Shown one piece after another: positions 1 to 10,200 of a DNA stretch of 64,000 nt. Position 1 is the stretch's first letter. The number at the start of each line of letters is the position of its first letter. Made by a program: the position numbers and the translations under genes. The stretch spans positions 744,001-808,000 of the forward strand of contig JAHQIW010002017.1 of NCBI GenBank assembly GCA_019055375.1, written 5' to 3'. The notes below the pieces were generated by a model. The model ran no database searches, had not been told where the DNA came from, and saw only the letters and a list, made by a program, of their open reading frames with translations. This DNA comes from Parelaphostrongylus tenuis. Taxonomy: Eukaryota; Nematoda; Chromadorea; Rhabditida; Metastrongylidae.

Positions 1-849
1 AATGCAGACCGCAAAAGTTGTGCCGTCTTATCGCTCACCACTAAGAGCACATAACCCCGTACTCGGATGGTCTCACACCATCACGCCATTAAAGATAACT
101 ATTGTCAGTCTTATCAAGCTTCTTCCACTTTCTCTCTTCTCAAAACGGCTTCGTTTTTCCAACACTTATCTGTTCATAACTCAGGAAAAATTTAATCAAA
201 ATAAAATAGAAAGTCACTCATGCCTTGTACAACTCTTCCACGTATTGCTAGTCAAACCAACATGTAAACATTTGTTTCAGCTACTGCGTAGAACTACACA
301 TGCCTACACTTTATGTAGTTGGTCTGTCATATTATGTATTATCTTCGAAAGCTCTTGAGACCTTTTCGATCTTCGAATTTGACTTAACATAAGCACTCCA
401 GCTTTCTTCCTGCGTCACTACAAGATTCCCACGAGCGACTATTGATTGACCTTGGCACTGATTGAAAAATTTCGTAAGTTTCTTATCCAGCAAACGCAAC
501 GTTGTTATAAGATGATTCATTGACTATAATATAAACAGTAAATACAAGCAATTTGGCTCACGTTCCGGCAGTTTTAGCCTTCTTTAGAGCCGTTCTGATG
601 GGACACACCTCGCCCATGTAGGACTCAGTGCCGCTAGCCTATAAGTATTTGACTACAACACAACAAAACGGCTTTGAAGAGCGAGAAAACTTCCGAAGCG
701 TGGACCAAACTGGTTGTATTTACTGTCTGTACCATACTAAATAAATCATCTTATAACAACCTCATGTTTGCTGAATAAGAAAACTACATTCTTACTCAAT
801 TAGGGGATTCATTTCATCTATTTTATGCAGTAACGGTACTTATACGTTG
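1..849. other. No feature seen
   Basis: Short open frames only; none has coding composition with splice signals, and no repeat shared with the rest of the window was noticed. Confidence 0.4.
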
Positions 850-1643
850 GGCGGCGATAAATTTTTAAGCAGATCCCATTCGCTGGACAGAAATTTTTGT
901 AGGAATGTTAGTAATAATTGAAAGCTCAAATTTCTGGCTACCCATTCATAATACTTTAGCACCCTCGATAAGATTTGTTTTACACTCAAGTTTCGCCTTC
1001 ATTTTCATCATGCGTATAAATAGCTGGTTGCTTGAAGAGCATATCAGCTTGTAGAGAATTTTCCGCACTATCAGAATCTACGTTTTTACTTGAAGTTTCG
1101 ATTCGGTGAAGAAGTCCTTAACTGAACAACAATATTTCAAACGCAATCGATCGCCCCGCCCCTGCCCTGCCCTTCCGCTCCGTGAGTTGAGCGGTTAGTA
1201 AAGTCGCCGAGAGGTTCATAGCTGAGTAAAATGTAAAGGGAAGCCACAGCGACTACTTCTTAGTAAGATAATCGCCTGATCTACCGCTTAGCTCGACAGC
1301 GATCTACCACACTATGCGTTAAAAAATCGGCAACTATTGTTCTTTTGCTGAAATTTTTTTGATAGAAATGCATGATTCTGTTTACTACGGAGGATTCTCT
1401 ACACACTAATGTGCATTTCGTGCTTCCACTGAGTTATACTCGTGGTAAAATCAAGGCCGAAAGCGAGTGAGAAAACAAAATATTATTCTGGGTGCTACAG
1501 CGCTATAAAAGTTATAAGATGGTGTTTGAAAAACTAGCAACGCGGAGTTGTAGCCAGAGGTTTGAACTTTCTAATGATTACTGCCTCTCTTGTAAAAATT
1601 TCCTTTCCAGCAAATGAGATCGGCTCAAAATTTGTCGCCGCCT
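850..1643. mobile_element. Terminal-inverted-repeat element, copy 1
   Basis: The left end (ggcggcgataaatttttaag...) and the reverse complement of the right end (ggcggcgacaaattttgagc...) match over about 95 bp at roughly three quarters identity. The interior of about 600 bp has no ORF. A non-autonomous DNA transposon related to the element at 5573-6719, whose arms share the TTAGTA and AGCTCAAATYTCTGG blocks. Confidence 0.65.
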
Positions 1644-2413
1644 AACATATAACACCCAGTAACGATATGGATCAAAAGCTGCCTTTATATCGTTCAAAGA
1701 CAAGTCTAAAGTCTAGAGTACATTTTTTTTTTTTGCGTATTTCAAGGACAATCGTAGATCGAATTGATAGTTCTCAACGATTTTTGCAATTTTTTGTTTG
1801 ATCTCATGCTCTGATAAACTACAGAGTTCCTAATTTATCCAAAGCATCTTATTCTACTCACCTGTAATATTCGTTTTTTTTCACCCTTGGGACTTTTCTT
1901 CATGCCTTTTATTTACAATAAAAGTTGACAAGGACGTGACAGCACTTGAACAAGCTGTTGCGCCCGACTCGATTTTTTAATGTTCCCTATTGTACCGCAG
2001 GCTCTGGAATTTCGAGGGATTTCGATTTCGGCTGCAATTCGCTACAGATTCTGATTTTGAACAGATTTGAACTCGAAAGAATATTCCAGAAAGAGCCATA
2101 TGTACGGTTGAGACGTGAGATCAAAATCTTTACAATGGATTTTGTGAAGTTTTCATTCTGTTGAATACTCCAAATCTAGGAATCAGCGCTTTTATCAAAA
2201 ACCAGCTCCGAGCGAACCATCTAGACGTACTGGCATACATTTTACATTCAGTATGTTACACAACTTTTTTCCCATGCTATTGGCATTCATTGGAAATCTA
2301 TTCAAAGGTAGCACAAATTTAGGAGAGATAGGACCCCAACTGCCTTTTGCTATACTTAGTAATTACGTGGAAAAAAAACCTTTTCTCAAGGAGTTCACTG
2401 AGCAGTAATTTTT
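1644..2413. other. No feature seen
   Basis: AT-rich sequence. The 72-codon frame at 1946-2164 has no family match I recognise. Confidence 0.4.
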
Positions 2414-2737
2414 CAATAGATTGAGGAAAAAATTTGAGAAAATCTTGCAACTTTTTTGGATGTCGGCCATTTTTGTATTTTTGGATTCATTTGAAAACCT
2501 GTCTTCTCCCGTGTTGATTGGTATATAGTTTATCTACTTATTCCAAGATGGAGTTAACAAGCTAGCAAATTAGGTTGTTGATGATGCACGAATGGCTCTA
2601 ATTTATCAATAAGTTCTACTTAATTGATTCATAGAATGATTATTACTAATTTGTCTATTAGTTTTGTCTTTGTTCAGGTGTAATAGGTTCATAGTAAATG
2701 TTTTCAAGCATTTTCTCAAAACTTTTTCTCCAACCCA
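2414..2737. mobile_element. Mariner remnant with internal deletion (family 1)
   Basis: Ends like the copies at 20.1 and 23.7 kb: ttgaggaaaaaatttgagaaaat on the left and attttctcaaaactttttctcc on the right. Contains the transposase start gatggagttaacaagc and the tail ttttgtctttgttcaggtgtaatag. About 325 bp remain. Confidence 0.7.
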
Positions 2738-2943
2738 TTATTAACTATTATTTCACTCTAATCGCTATTACTAGTCATGTTTAACAGTTGCTATATAGGT
2801 AAAAAATACCAAAAATCCACCATTAGCGCCAAGACCCTTTAAAATGCTAGCGGTAATCCATCTTATCGGCTGTTTCAAACGACGCTTTAAACATGCAACA
2901 TAGTCTGTAAGAATTTTAGAGCCTTTTCGACGTTGGTACGTCA

Positions 2944-2990
2944 GAGCCATACGCACGTTTCGGCGCTGTCTCCCGCCTCATCAGTTGCTC
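2944..2990 (-). ncRNA. Hammerhead ribozyme, full core
   Basis: On the minus strand: CTGATGA, stem II GGCG...CGCC, GAAA, stem III ACGT/GCGT (one wobble), cleavage triplet GTA, and stem I GAGCAA/TGGCTC (one mismatch). All invariant core bases are present. Tiny loopless stem III is typical of hammerheads in Penelope-like elements. Followed by a tail shared with other copies here. Confidence 0.75.
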
Positions 2991-3067
2991 AGTCCTAAAT
3001 AATATCACATTCTGCAACCATGAATAACGTCTCCCCTTGATATAAAGTAGGGTATAGAATGGGGCGT

Positions 3068-3114
3068 GGGCCACTGATGAAGCGGGCGACACCGCCGGAA
3101 CATAATCATGGCTC
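3068..3114 (+). ncRNA. Hammerhead-like motif, altered core
   Basis: CTGATGA, a GCG/CGC stem II, and stem I GCCA/TGGC are present. The GAAA box reads GGAA, a change at the A13 position expected to cripple cleavage. Confidence 0.6.
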
Positions 3115-3349
3115 TAATATATCAGTCTCGAAAGGTTCTAGACACTCTCATAGGCTAACGGTAATGTGTTTTCATGAGGGAACCTTCGTACGCCGAACAT
3201 AGCCACCTGCTGTAGTGTCTACTTTCGATGCACTTCGCAAAATTCTCCATCGAAGTTCTAAAACACAGTACTGACTTCCTGTAGCTCACAATATTACATT
3301 ATATTTCCATGGATGTTGACTGACAAGCAAAACTTCCTAACTCGGGCGA

Positions 3350-3415
3350 GAGCTGAACCTGCGTCTCCCCTTCTCGTGGACGCGCGCTACCCGCTGGATT
3401 AGCAGAGGTCCGCCT
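3350..3415 (-). repeat. tRNA-like module
   Basis: Minus strand: GCGTC...GACGC anticodon-type stem with a 13-nt loop and a T arm AGGTTCAGCTCT. Decayed. Confidence 0.4.
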
Positions 3416-3427
3416 ATTATATTATAT

Positions 3428-3790
3428 TATTAGGTTGCTCCATAAGTTCTTTCGCACTACTGTTTTATTCAGTCTTTCTATATTTAAATCGAGTTATTGC
3501 CAAAAGTCAGGTTTGTTGGAAAACGTTTTATTGATACTTGGATACGGCCGTAGCATCATTGCTCGCCATCTAAATGAAGTGGGTAACCGCAAAATGATGT
3601 CTCAATGGGCACCGTCATTTAAAGCCCAAGTACCATGCTCAGAAGGGTATGCTCGCGGTTTTCTGGGATTGACAGGCTATGATGTTCTAGGAATTGCTCA
3701 ACAACACCTTCAATCAACTTTTTTGAGACCTCGCCTAGATTTTCAATAGAATCTGATAGAAATTTCCTTAAGCCTTTCACAATAGACAAT
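3428..3790 (+). mobile_element. Mariner-like remnant (family 3)
   Basis: Starts ttaggttgctccataagttctttcg, a typical mariner end. The interior resembles 62930-63200 (gttattgccaaaag..., ...gaaaacgttttattgatact). No intact transposase. Confidence 0.55.
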
Positions 3791-3895
3791 CAATCACTCT
3801 AAAACAGCGCCACGTTGGATGATCTTTTCACTTGACGCAAAGTGTCACTTGTACGGCGAGTCCCTGATAGCAGGGGTCGACCAGCCGAATGGCAT

Positions 3896-3942
3896 GTGCT
3901 ACTGATGAGGCTTGCCAGAAAGCCGGAACGTCCGTCTAGCAC
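3896..3942 (+). ncRNA. Hammerhead-like motif, altered core
   Basis: A perfect 6-bp stem I GTGCTA/TAGCAC encloses CTGATGA, stem II GGC...GCC, GGAA in place of GAAA, and ACGTCCGTC with a GTC cleavage triplet. Same A13 to G change as two other copies. Confidence 0.65.
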
Positions 3943-4039
3943 TTCAGGAGCCATACCAAAGATCTGGAAGGTTTTAAAAAATTCTACCAGAATATCTTAT
4001 GAGCAGACAATCAGTATTGACGTCTAAAGGCACGAAAAG

Positions 4040-4373
4040 TTCAGAAGTTGGCCGTAGCAGTGCAGGGAAGCGTCCGAAACGATCCAGTGTCGTCCTTCTC
4101 CAGGATAACGCCTGACCTCACATTCTCAAGGCTTGGCACATTTTTGAGAAACTCGGCTCGACTACGGTACCAGCGCCACATCCACCGTATAGCCCTGATA
4201 CTGTTCCGTCGGATCATCACCTCAACTGCGCCCTCAACCAGCATCTACGGGAGCAGAAGTTCAAAGACTATAACCAGCTCAAAGGTGACCTCACCCACAT
4301 CTTTGATCGCCAGCCTCGTTTTTTCTATAAAAGGGGATCCAATATTTGCTCTGGAAATGATTGCATATCATTG
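4040..4373 (+). pseudogene. Mariner transposase 3' half, decayed
   Basis: Broken frames still spell mariner C-terminal features: a VLLQDNA catalytic block near 4092-4112, PPYSPDTVPSD-like text near 4180-4220, LNQHLREQKFKDYNQLK and LTHIFDRQP. Several frameshifts. Probably part of the same insertion as 3428-3790. Confidence 0.65.
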
Positions 4374-4375
4374 AT

Positions 4376-4646
4376 CGTTTATTTTTTCTTTCATTTACAC
4401 GACCCACCATCACAGTTTTTACTCTGAAGACCCCAGTATTTCTAACATTCGATTCGTTTTTCGTCCTTTTCTGGAACGGCGTAGAATACTGGTTGAGCGA
4501 GTGTCCTTGAAACCTTGAGGATAGCCTGGCTGTGGCGTTCCATAGGGCGTTCTTGTTGACTGCCGGAGATGTGAGGGTGGAGATCGGCTCCACGAGCGCT
4601 GCGGCGAGCATCACAACCACTCGGCCACGGCACCCTCATCATTGAT
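4376..4646 (-). mobile_element. SINE family B copy
   Basis: Minus-strand head gtgccgtggccgagtggtt, a leucine/serine-type A box, then the family block caaccagtattctacgccgt and an A-rich tail region. It differs in body from family A. Confidence 0.65.
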
Positions 4647-4670
4647 TATGGTAGTGATTATAGAAGCTGA

Positions 4671-4910
4671 AGCCTCTCGGCGTTGATCAATCCCTAAGGG
4701 ATGCGCCATGCATTGGTCTTCGATTTCTAGTTCCTTCTAAGAAGATTTGATGCATTTCTGGTCTATACAATGACTCGCCGATGGCTCCAAGTCTGGTAGC
4801 AATTCACCGAGCGCGGAGGACGGATGGCTTGGTGAGCCACAGCGCGAGGTCGAACCGTTGACCTTGTGAGCGACGCAGAGCACCTCTAACCACTGCGCCA
4901 CATGCACTCC
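4671..4910 (-). mobile_element. SINE family A copy
   Basis: Minus strand: head catgtggcgcagtggttaga, B box GGTTCGACC, and the end ccctta gggattgatcaacgccgag type. Body shortened. Confidence 0.75.
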
Positions 4911-5632
4911 TGATGGGGGCGGTGATTATATTACTGATCGATTTATCTTTTCGAATAAATGATAATTGAATCAAAAGAAAAGCGTCGAAATGCGAAAGAT
5001 TCTTATGGGACAGGCTAACACTTAGAGACACGATATTTCGTTGTGTGTCGTCAATTGTGGTGCAGTGTCTGCAATTTTCGGACAGTTATCTTGTAAAGCG
5101 CGCATCATGCCTTTCGCAGCCACCTCGATAAACAATGCAGTAGGTGCGTATCGATCGGTTGTTTACGATCCCTCCTGCCTCCATTTTTCCTCACGCTTTC
5201 TTCGGTCGTGTTGTTTATTTAAGCTTCTGATTTCTGAGACACCTCTATGAGATGATGTCATATGCTTAGCTGGATATCCAAGAATGTTGAGTGAGAATGT
5301 CGCTCTCTAGAAAGGGCTGAGACGACAGTTCAGTCCCGCGCGAGGTTCGAATTTTTTGCAAACCACTCGACGTTCTTGGATATACGATGGCTTGTGTAGA
5401 AATTTTGCGTCGTCTTCGTTTTTATTATGATTTTTGCAGTGAAATTGGATGATTTTGGTGTCGTTAAACTGCCCATTTTCTTGCGAACATTTTGGTATAA
5501 AACTTACCTACATTTGCTTTAAGATGGAGCTGTCGTAGGAACAGATTTAGGTTCAGTTCAATTGGACGGCACGGAATTAAAAACGGACGCCTTTCAGTGG
5601 ACAGGAACTTTTCATGAGAGTGTTAGTAATTA

Positions 5633-6047
5633 GTCAGAACCCTTTTTATTTGACTGCCACTTGCAGTGGAATGATGTATAGCGGAAAGAGTGAGGTGGGG
5701 GGTTCGAATCCCGGCTGACGCAAATTTTTTTTCCACAGCACTCCACATATTGGGTATACCATAGCATCATACCACTGCAAGTGGCAGTCAGATAAAAAGA
5801 ATTGTGACTGATTATCGATATCCAATGTCCGTCAACACAAGTGGGGTTCAGTGCCGATAGCGGCTCCACCGCCCAGACCGTCGATGCTTGGTTGTTGGCA
5901 GACAACGCGTTATAGCGTAAATAAGAGTGCTGTGCAAAACGAGCGTCGGTGGTGCAACGGTTAGCATACACTCCCGGAAAGAGTTTGATCTGGGTTCGAA
6001 TCCCGGCTGACGCAAACGTTTTTGCAGAGTACTTCACATTATTGGGT
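5633..6047. repeat. tRNA-bearing foldback element nested in a TIR element
   Basis: Inverted pieces such as gactgccacttgcagtgg (5649...) and ccactgcaagtggcagtc (5775...) flank tRNA-like sequence (GGTTCGAATCCCGGCTGACGC at both 5700 and 5996). The insertion is flanked by the direct repeat gttagtaatta at 5622-5632 and 6048-6058, a target-site duplication, so this is a mobile unit. Confidence 0.75.
5943..6013 (+). repeat. tRNA-like module
   Basis: 71 nt with a 7-bp acceptor pairing GCGTCGG/CTGACGC (one G-T), A-box-like TGGTGCAACGGTTAG, T arm GGGTTCGAATCCC and a short ACTC/GAGT stem in the anticodon position. The loop lacks T33, so a working tRNA is unlikely. tRNA-derived repeat. Confidence 0.6.
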
Positions 6048-6734
6048 GTTAGTAATTATTCGACAGTTTACTCTGGCTAGCGCTGTACCTGGCCGTCTTT
6101 CGGAGACGCTCCTATAACGCTTCAAAATTCGAAATAAAATCAATTTTTAAGGTTGCCCACGCAATTCAACCGTTACTTCTCCGGCAGCACAGTGTAGAGA
6201 AAATCTTTTTCTATCAGAATCAGACGCTTAATCTGGGGTTTCTCTCAAAGCCGAGGAAGAATTCCTAACTGAATAACAAAAAACGCACTTCGCATATGCC
6301 CGCAAAAGAGCACTCGGTCGATGGCCGTATCAAAGCGGCTCAGTCCACCAAGCTCCTCCCACCCTACCCTGTAGTATAGCCAATATACTCATGTTCGCGT
6401 ATGCGAATTTGATCTTATTCTCCCAGCTACACTGCGGAGAAACTGTCTTTCCGGAAAATAAAGCACAGCGTCGGGATCTTCAAATCTGACGCCATCGAAT
6501 GATTGCCATTAGTCCGAGGAAAGAGCTATGTTTTACGAGAAAAACGGGTGTATGAAACACAAATGTTTTCGTTTCGATGAGGTGTTATAGAAAGGCTTTG
6601 TCAAAAAACCGGCTACGTGCGGCGCTATCCAGAGATTTGAGCTCTCGAATGGCTACTAACACTCTTATGGATAATTCTTGTTCAACGAAAGGGATCGGTT
6701 TTTAATCCCGTGCCGTCCTACGGAAAAGTATCCA

Positions 6735-7115
6735 AATTAGCTTGTTATTGTGAAGGAATGGTGCGTATGGGAAAATGTTAGTGAAGCGGTGCGCAAAGTC
6801 AGTGGAGCTTGAAGCGATGATACGGTTGAAGGAAAAACGGCAAAGAAGTGGTTCGCGAAGATCAAAGCAGGAGGAATGGTGTGGTGGATCGGGCGCGCTT
6901 GGGTCGTGTTCGGGAAGCTCCGCTAATCTCCTACGCCTCTTCAATAGCATTTTACCTTACGCGCCAATTGTGCATGAGTAACAAGCAAATTTGTTCCAAT
7001 ACAGCTTATCTTAAAGCAAATATAGGCAAGTTATATGCCAAAATGTTCACAAGAAAAGGGGCAGTTGAACGATACCAAAATCATGCAATTTCGATGCAGA
7101 ATTCATTTTAAGAAA
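6735..7115 (+). mobile_element. Mariner-like remnant (family 2)
   Basis: Shares the blocks GGGAAAATGTTAGTGAAGCGG and the tail ...ccaaaatgttc...gttgaacgataccaaaatcatgcaattt with 22680-23125. An inverted internal segment makes both strands read alike around 6775-6950. Ends about 120 bp before the art-1 start. Confidence 0.55.
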
Positions 7116-7212
7116 TTAAAATGGCACGAACTTTTTAGTTAATCTATCAGTTATAACATCGTCAAATTGCTACTGAAGCGAAAATAAATAGAATAAAATC
7201 TTATTTTATGCT

Positions 7213-7220
7213 CTATCAGT
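7213..7220 (+). promoter_or_regulatory. Probable spliced-leader acceptor of art-1
   Basis: A ctatcag acceptor lies about 14 nt before the ATG with no upstream coding exon visible. This is the usual arrangement for nematode trans-splicing. Inferred from position only. Confidence 0.45.
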
Positions 7221-7233
7221 GAAAATTAAGGCA

Positions 7234-10200
7234 ATGGGTGGCTTTAACTTGGAGGTTTTTGATGCGAAAGAACCAACACGTTCCATCATAACACTCGACA
7301 GTCTCAGCGGAGAGGAAACGATTCTGGCAATCAAGAAGCGTATAGCCCAGAAGAGTAAGTTTGCTCTAGTCTTTTGGCTCTTCTTTTTATACTCTAAGGT
7401 GCCCCAGCGATCTGCTGTGATCGCAGCTAAGTTATCATTGAGTGTCAAACGTCGAGCTCACGGCGAAGTATGTCCTTCAACGGGATCTACTCCAGTACGA
7501 GAAGTTCTATTTTTCAGTGGAAGAGACTGAATCCAGTGTTAAACCCGCCTTTATCGAAGTAGTGGAAGTATATTTGAGAATATCTTTGTTTATTTCTTGC
7601 AAATTCTGACTATTTCTGGTCCTGCGATAGCCGAAACAGGAACGTTCTAACGACAGCCCATCGAAAAGAGCCGTTACTGCTTGGATTTCTCGGGATGTCA
7701 AGCACTGCACAGGAAGACCAGCAACTTGATGGTCTGACTGCTGCACAAAAATCCTTGAAGAAACATAGATGCCAAACGATTTCCTACAACGATGGGGGTC
7801 CATTGGGCCACTTTTGCAACGATATAAAAATGGAAGCTTTCCTGGTGCCCTCTTGAGTCACTCGATAATCATCGGGTTACAGGTGTTACATATTCATGTG
7901 AAATTTCGTGAAGTGAGAGAAAATGAGCAGTCTGAGACATCCAATAGACATGGACACGTAGTGAACGAACTGCAGAGCAGATTCTATCCTTCTAGTCATT
8001 AGATGAGATGACTTTTGACATTTGAATCAAGATAGAGATTTGAATGTCACAGCTCATAGTCTGTTATTTTCGTTGGTCTATCGAAGATAAAGTGGACGTT
8101 GGACGCGTAAAGTACTGTAACGGCAACCAACAGGCGAAAGCAGTTACTGACTGGATTCTTCGAGATGTCAAACGCGCTACAAGAAGGACACCCCAATGAG
8201 CCAACTTCTTCACGAAGAGCTTAAAGGAAAGATATGACGCCCAGCGAATTCTCACAGCGAGGACCACCCGGTAGTGGACTTTTGCACGTGATAGGAATAG
8301 ATGGAAGCTTTCGCGGTACCCTATCTAGTCACTCGATCAGCGGAGCGCCAGGTGGTACGGATTAATTTGGTCCTCGATCCGTTGACCAACTAACGGTGGA
8401 CCATCACTCGCCATTCTGGTGATAGGGGAGTCACAACACGGTAAGACGCATTTTCAATCCAAAAACCTAATTTTCTTCTTATGACGACAATTATGAAAGG
8501 CCATTAGACAATGCTGTGTTGAAATTCTACTGGAAGAAAATCTCACTTGACCGGCAAGTTTCCTGTGAAGTCGCAGTTTCTTACCAAAGAAAGATGTGAC
8601 GCTGTCCAAGAGCTAGAGAAAGCCTTACCGTCTTGTGTTCGACTCATAGTACTCTTTGTCTTCGGTACTTATAGTTTCATTTGTATTGTGCACGATTTTC
8701 AAATTGCAAAATAGAGGATAATATGATAAAGCTATCGGTGTTGGCCAATTGCTTAGAGATAAGGCAATGCATTTGACTTCGTCGATCCTCGTTCAATGAT
8801 TAAGGAAGTTTGGTCTTTGCAAATGACTCGTGGTGGCCTTCCGATGCAAATGCTCTCATCCTCAGACAAGTCTGATACCAAATAACCGACTGCGGAGGGA
8901 TAGAGGGCTCGATGAGCTTTGGGCTCATGGTCGAACCATCGACCACGTGTATGCCGCATGGCACCTCTAGACACCACGCCACACGCGCCCATTCAGAGGT
9001 GCTTTAGCTACACACATGGTCGATCAATCGATGGTCAATGGTTCGATTGGATTCTCAAGGCAGCCAAGCCTTCCATCCTCTCGGGGTCGGTGAATTAGTG
9101 CCAGAGTTGTTTGGGATGATAGCAGCACCGACTTGATGCGTCAACAGGCCACTTCGATTTATTGTAAAGACCAGATGTGCAATGAGTTCCAGCACCGTGA
9201 GCTTTATCCTTCTATCATTATGTATGTTATGTCGAAGTAGGTCTCATCAAAATTTCAACAGGTTATCATAACATGGCAAATATCATGGTAATCATGCTAG
9301 GATGGAAGTGTCTTCTACGAAGAAGAATGTCCTTGAGGTTTCTCTTTTCAGAGCTCGCCCTAACAGTTGAGCGGCAGTCAATGAGGGTAGAACCGAAAGG
9401 TAAAGCGATTTCGGACGAGAAACAGATCAGAGAACTTGGCTTAGCAGCACAGAATGCCCATCTATATGTTCGTGATCTCGGACCACAAATCCCATGGAAG
9501 ACGGTATTTTTGCTTTAGTCTCATAAGTATCACTCCTAATTGTTTTTACTTTCATTGTATCTCCAGACGCAATCCAGCATGATGTTGAAACTTTGCGAAA
9601 GAAAAAGACACGGTATATGTCATGGTTTTGGTAATTTGATAGCTTAACCGTTTGAGGACGGAGCCGTTTTCGCTTTTTCTTTAGGCTTTCAATAGTTATT
9701 CAATGGCTCAAATCTCGGCACCTCCAATATATTGTTTGGATTTCAGAAAATCTTTCTAAATGCGCGGTGACAGCGAAAATATGATTACTTTTCACCTTCG
9801 GCGCGCGTTTTCTGCTCATGTATTGTGTATGGCTTTTCAACGGTGTTCTAGTCCTTAATCGGTTGTCTGAAAAACGGAGATTCTAAAATTGCGTTGTTTC
9901 CTAAGAAAGGTTTCCTTGCAGCGAGGAAATCGTTACGTTTTGCATTCGGAGATAAACGTATCAAAGACATATGATCGTGTAGGACAGCTTGTGCTGTGTC
10001 GGAATGTTTGAAAACCTCTAGAAGTTTTTTTTTTGAAACAGAGGTCAGATTTCTGAATGATAAATGGAAATCTCGTTCATCTTATATGGTGCTGCGCGGC
10101 AAGTTCAGCCGATCCGTTGAAGGAGCGTACTTTGTGTTGTTTATTTAGAATTTTTTCGATTCAGTGAAATTTCCAAGGTTTTGTGATATAATTGTAAAAC

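Larger units (their letters stand above)
5573..6719. mobile_element. Terminal-inverted-repeat element, copy 2
   Basis: The ends ggacggcacggaattaaaaa and the reverse complement of ...tttttaatcccgtgccgtcc pair over about 70 bp. The left arm is split by a nested foldback insertion (5633-6047) and resumes at 6048. No transposase ORF inside. Confidence 0.7.

Noticed and set aside
5943..6013. Functional tRNA gene
   Set aside because: Acceptor and T arm are good, but the anticodon loop lacks T33 and the same module is repeated in mobile foldbacks; classed as a tRNA-derived repeat.
9653..9720. Third copy of the TIR element
   Set aside because: Only one arm resembles the family (AATGGCTCAAATCTCGG); no matching right arm was found.
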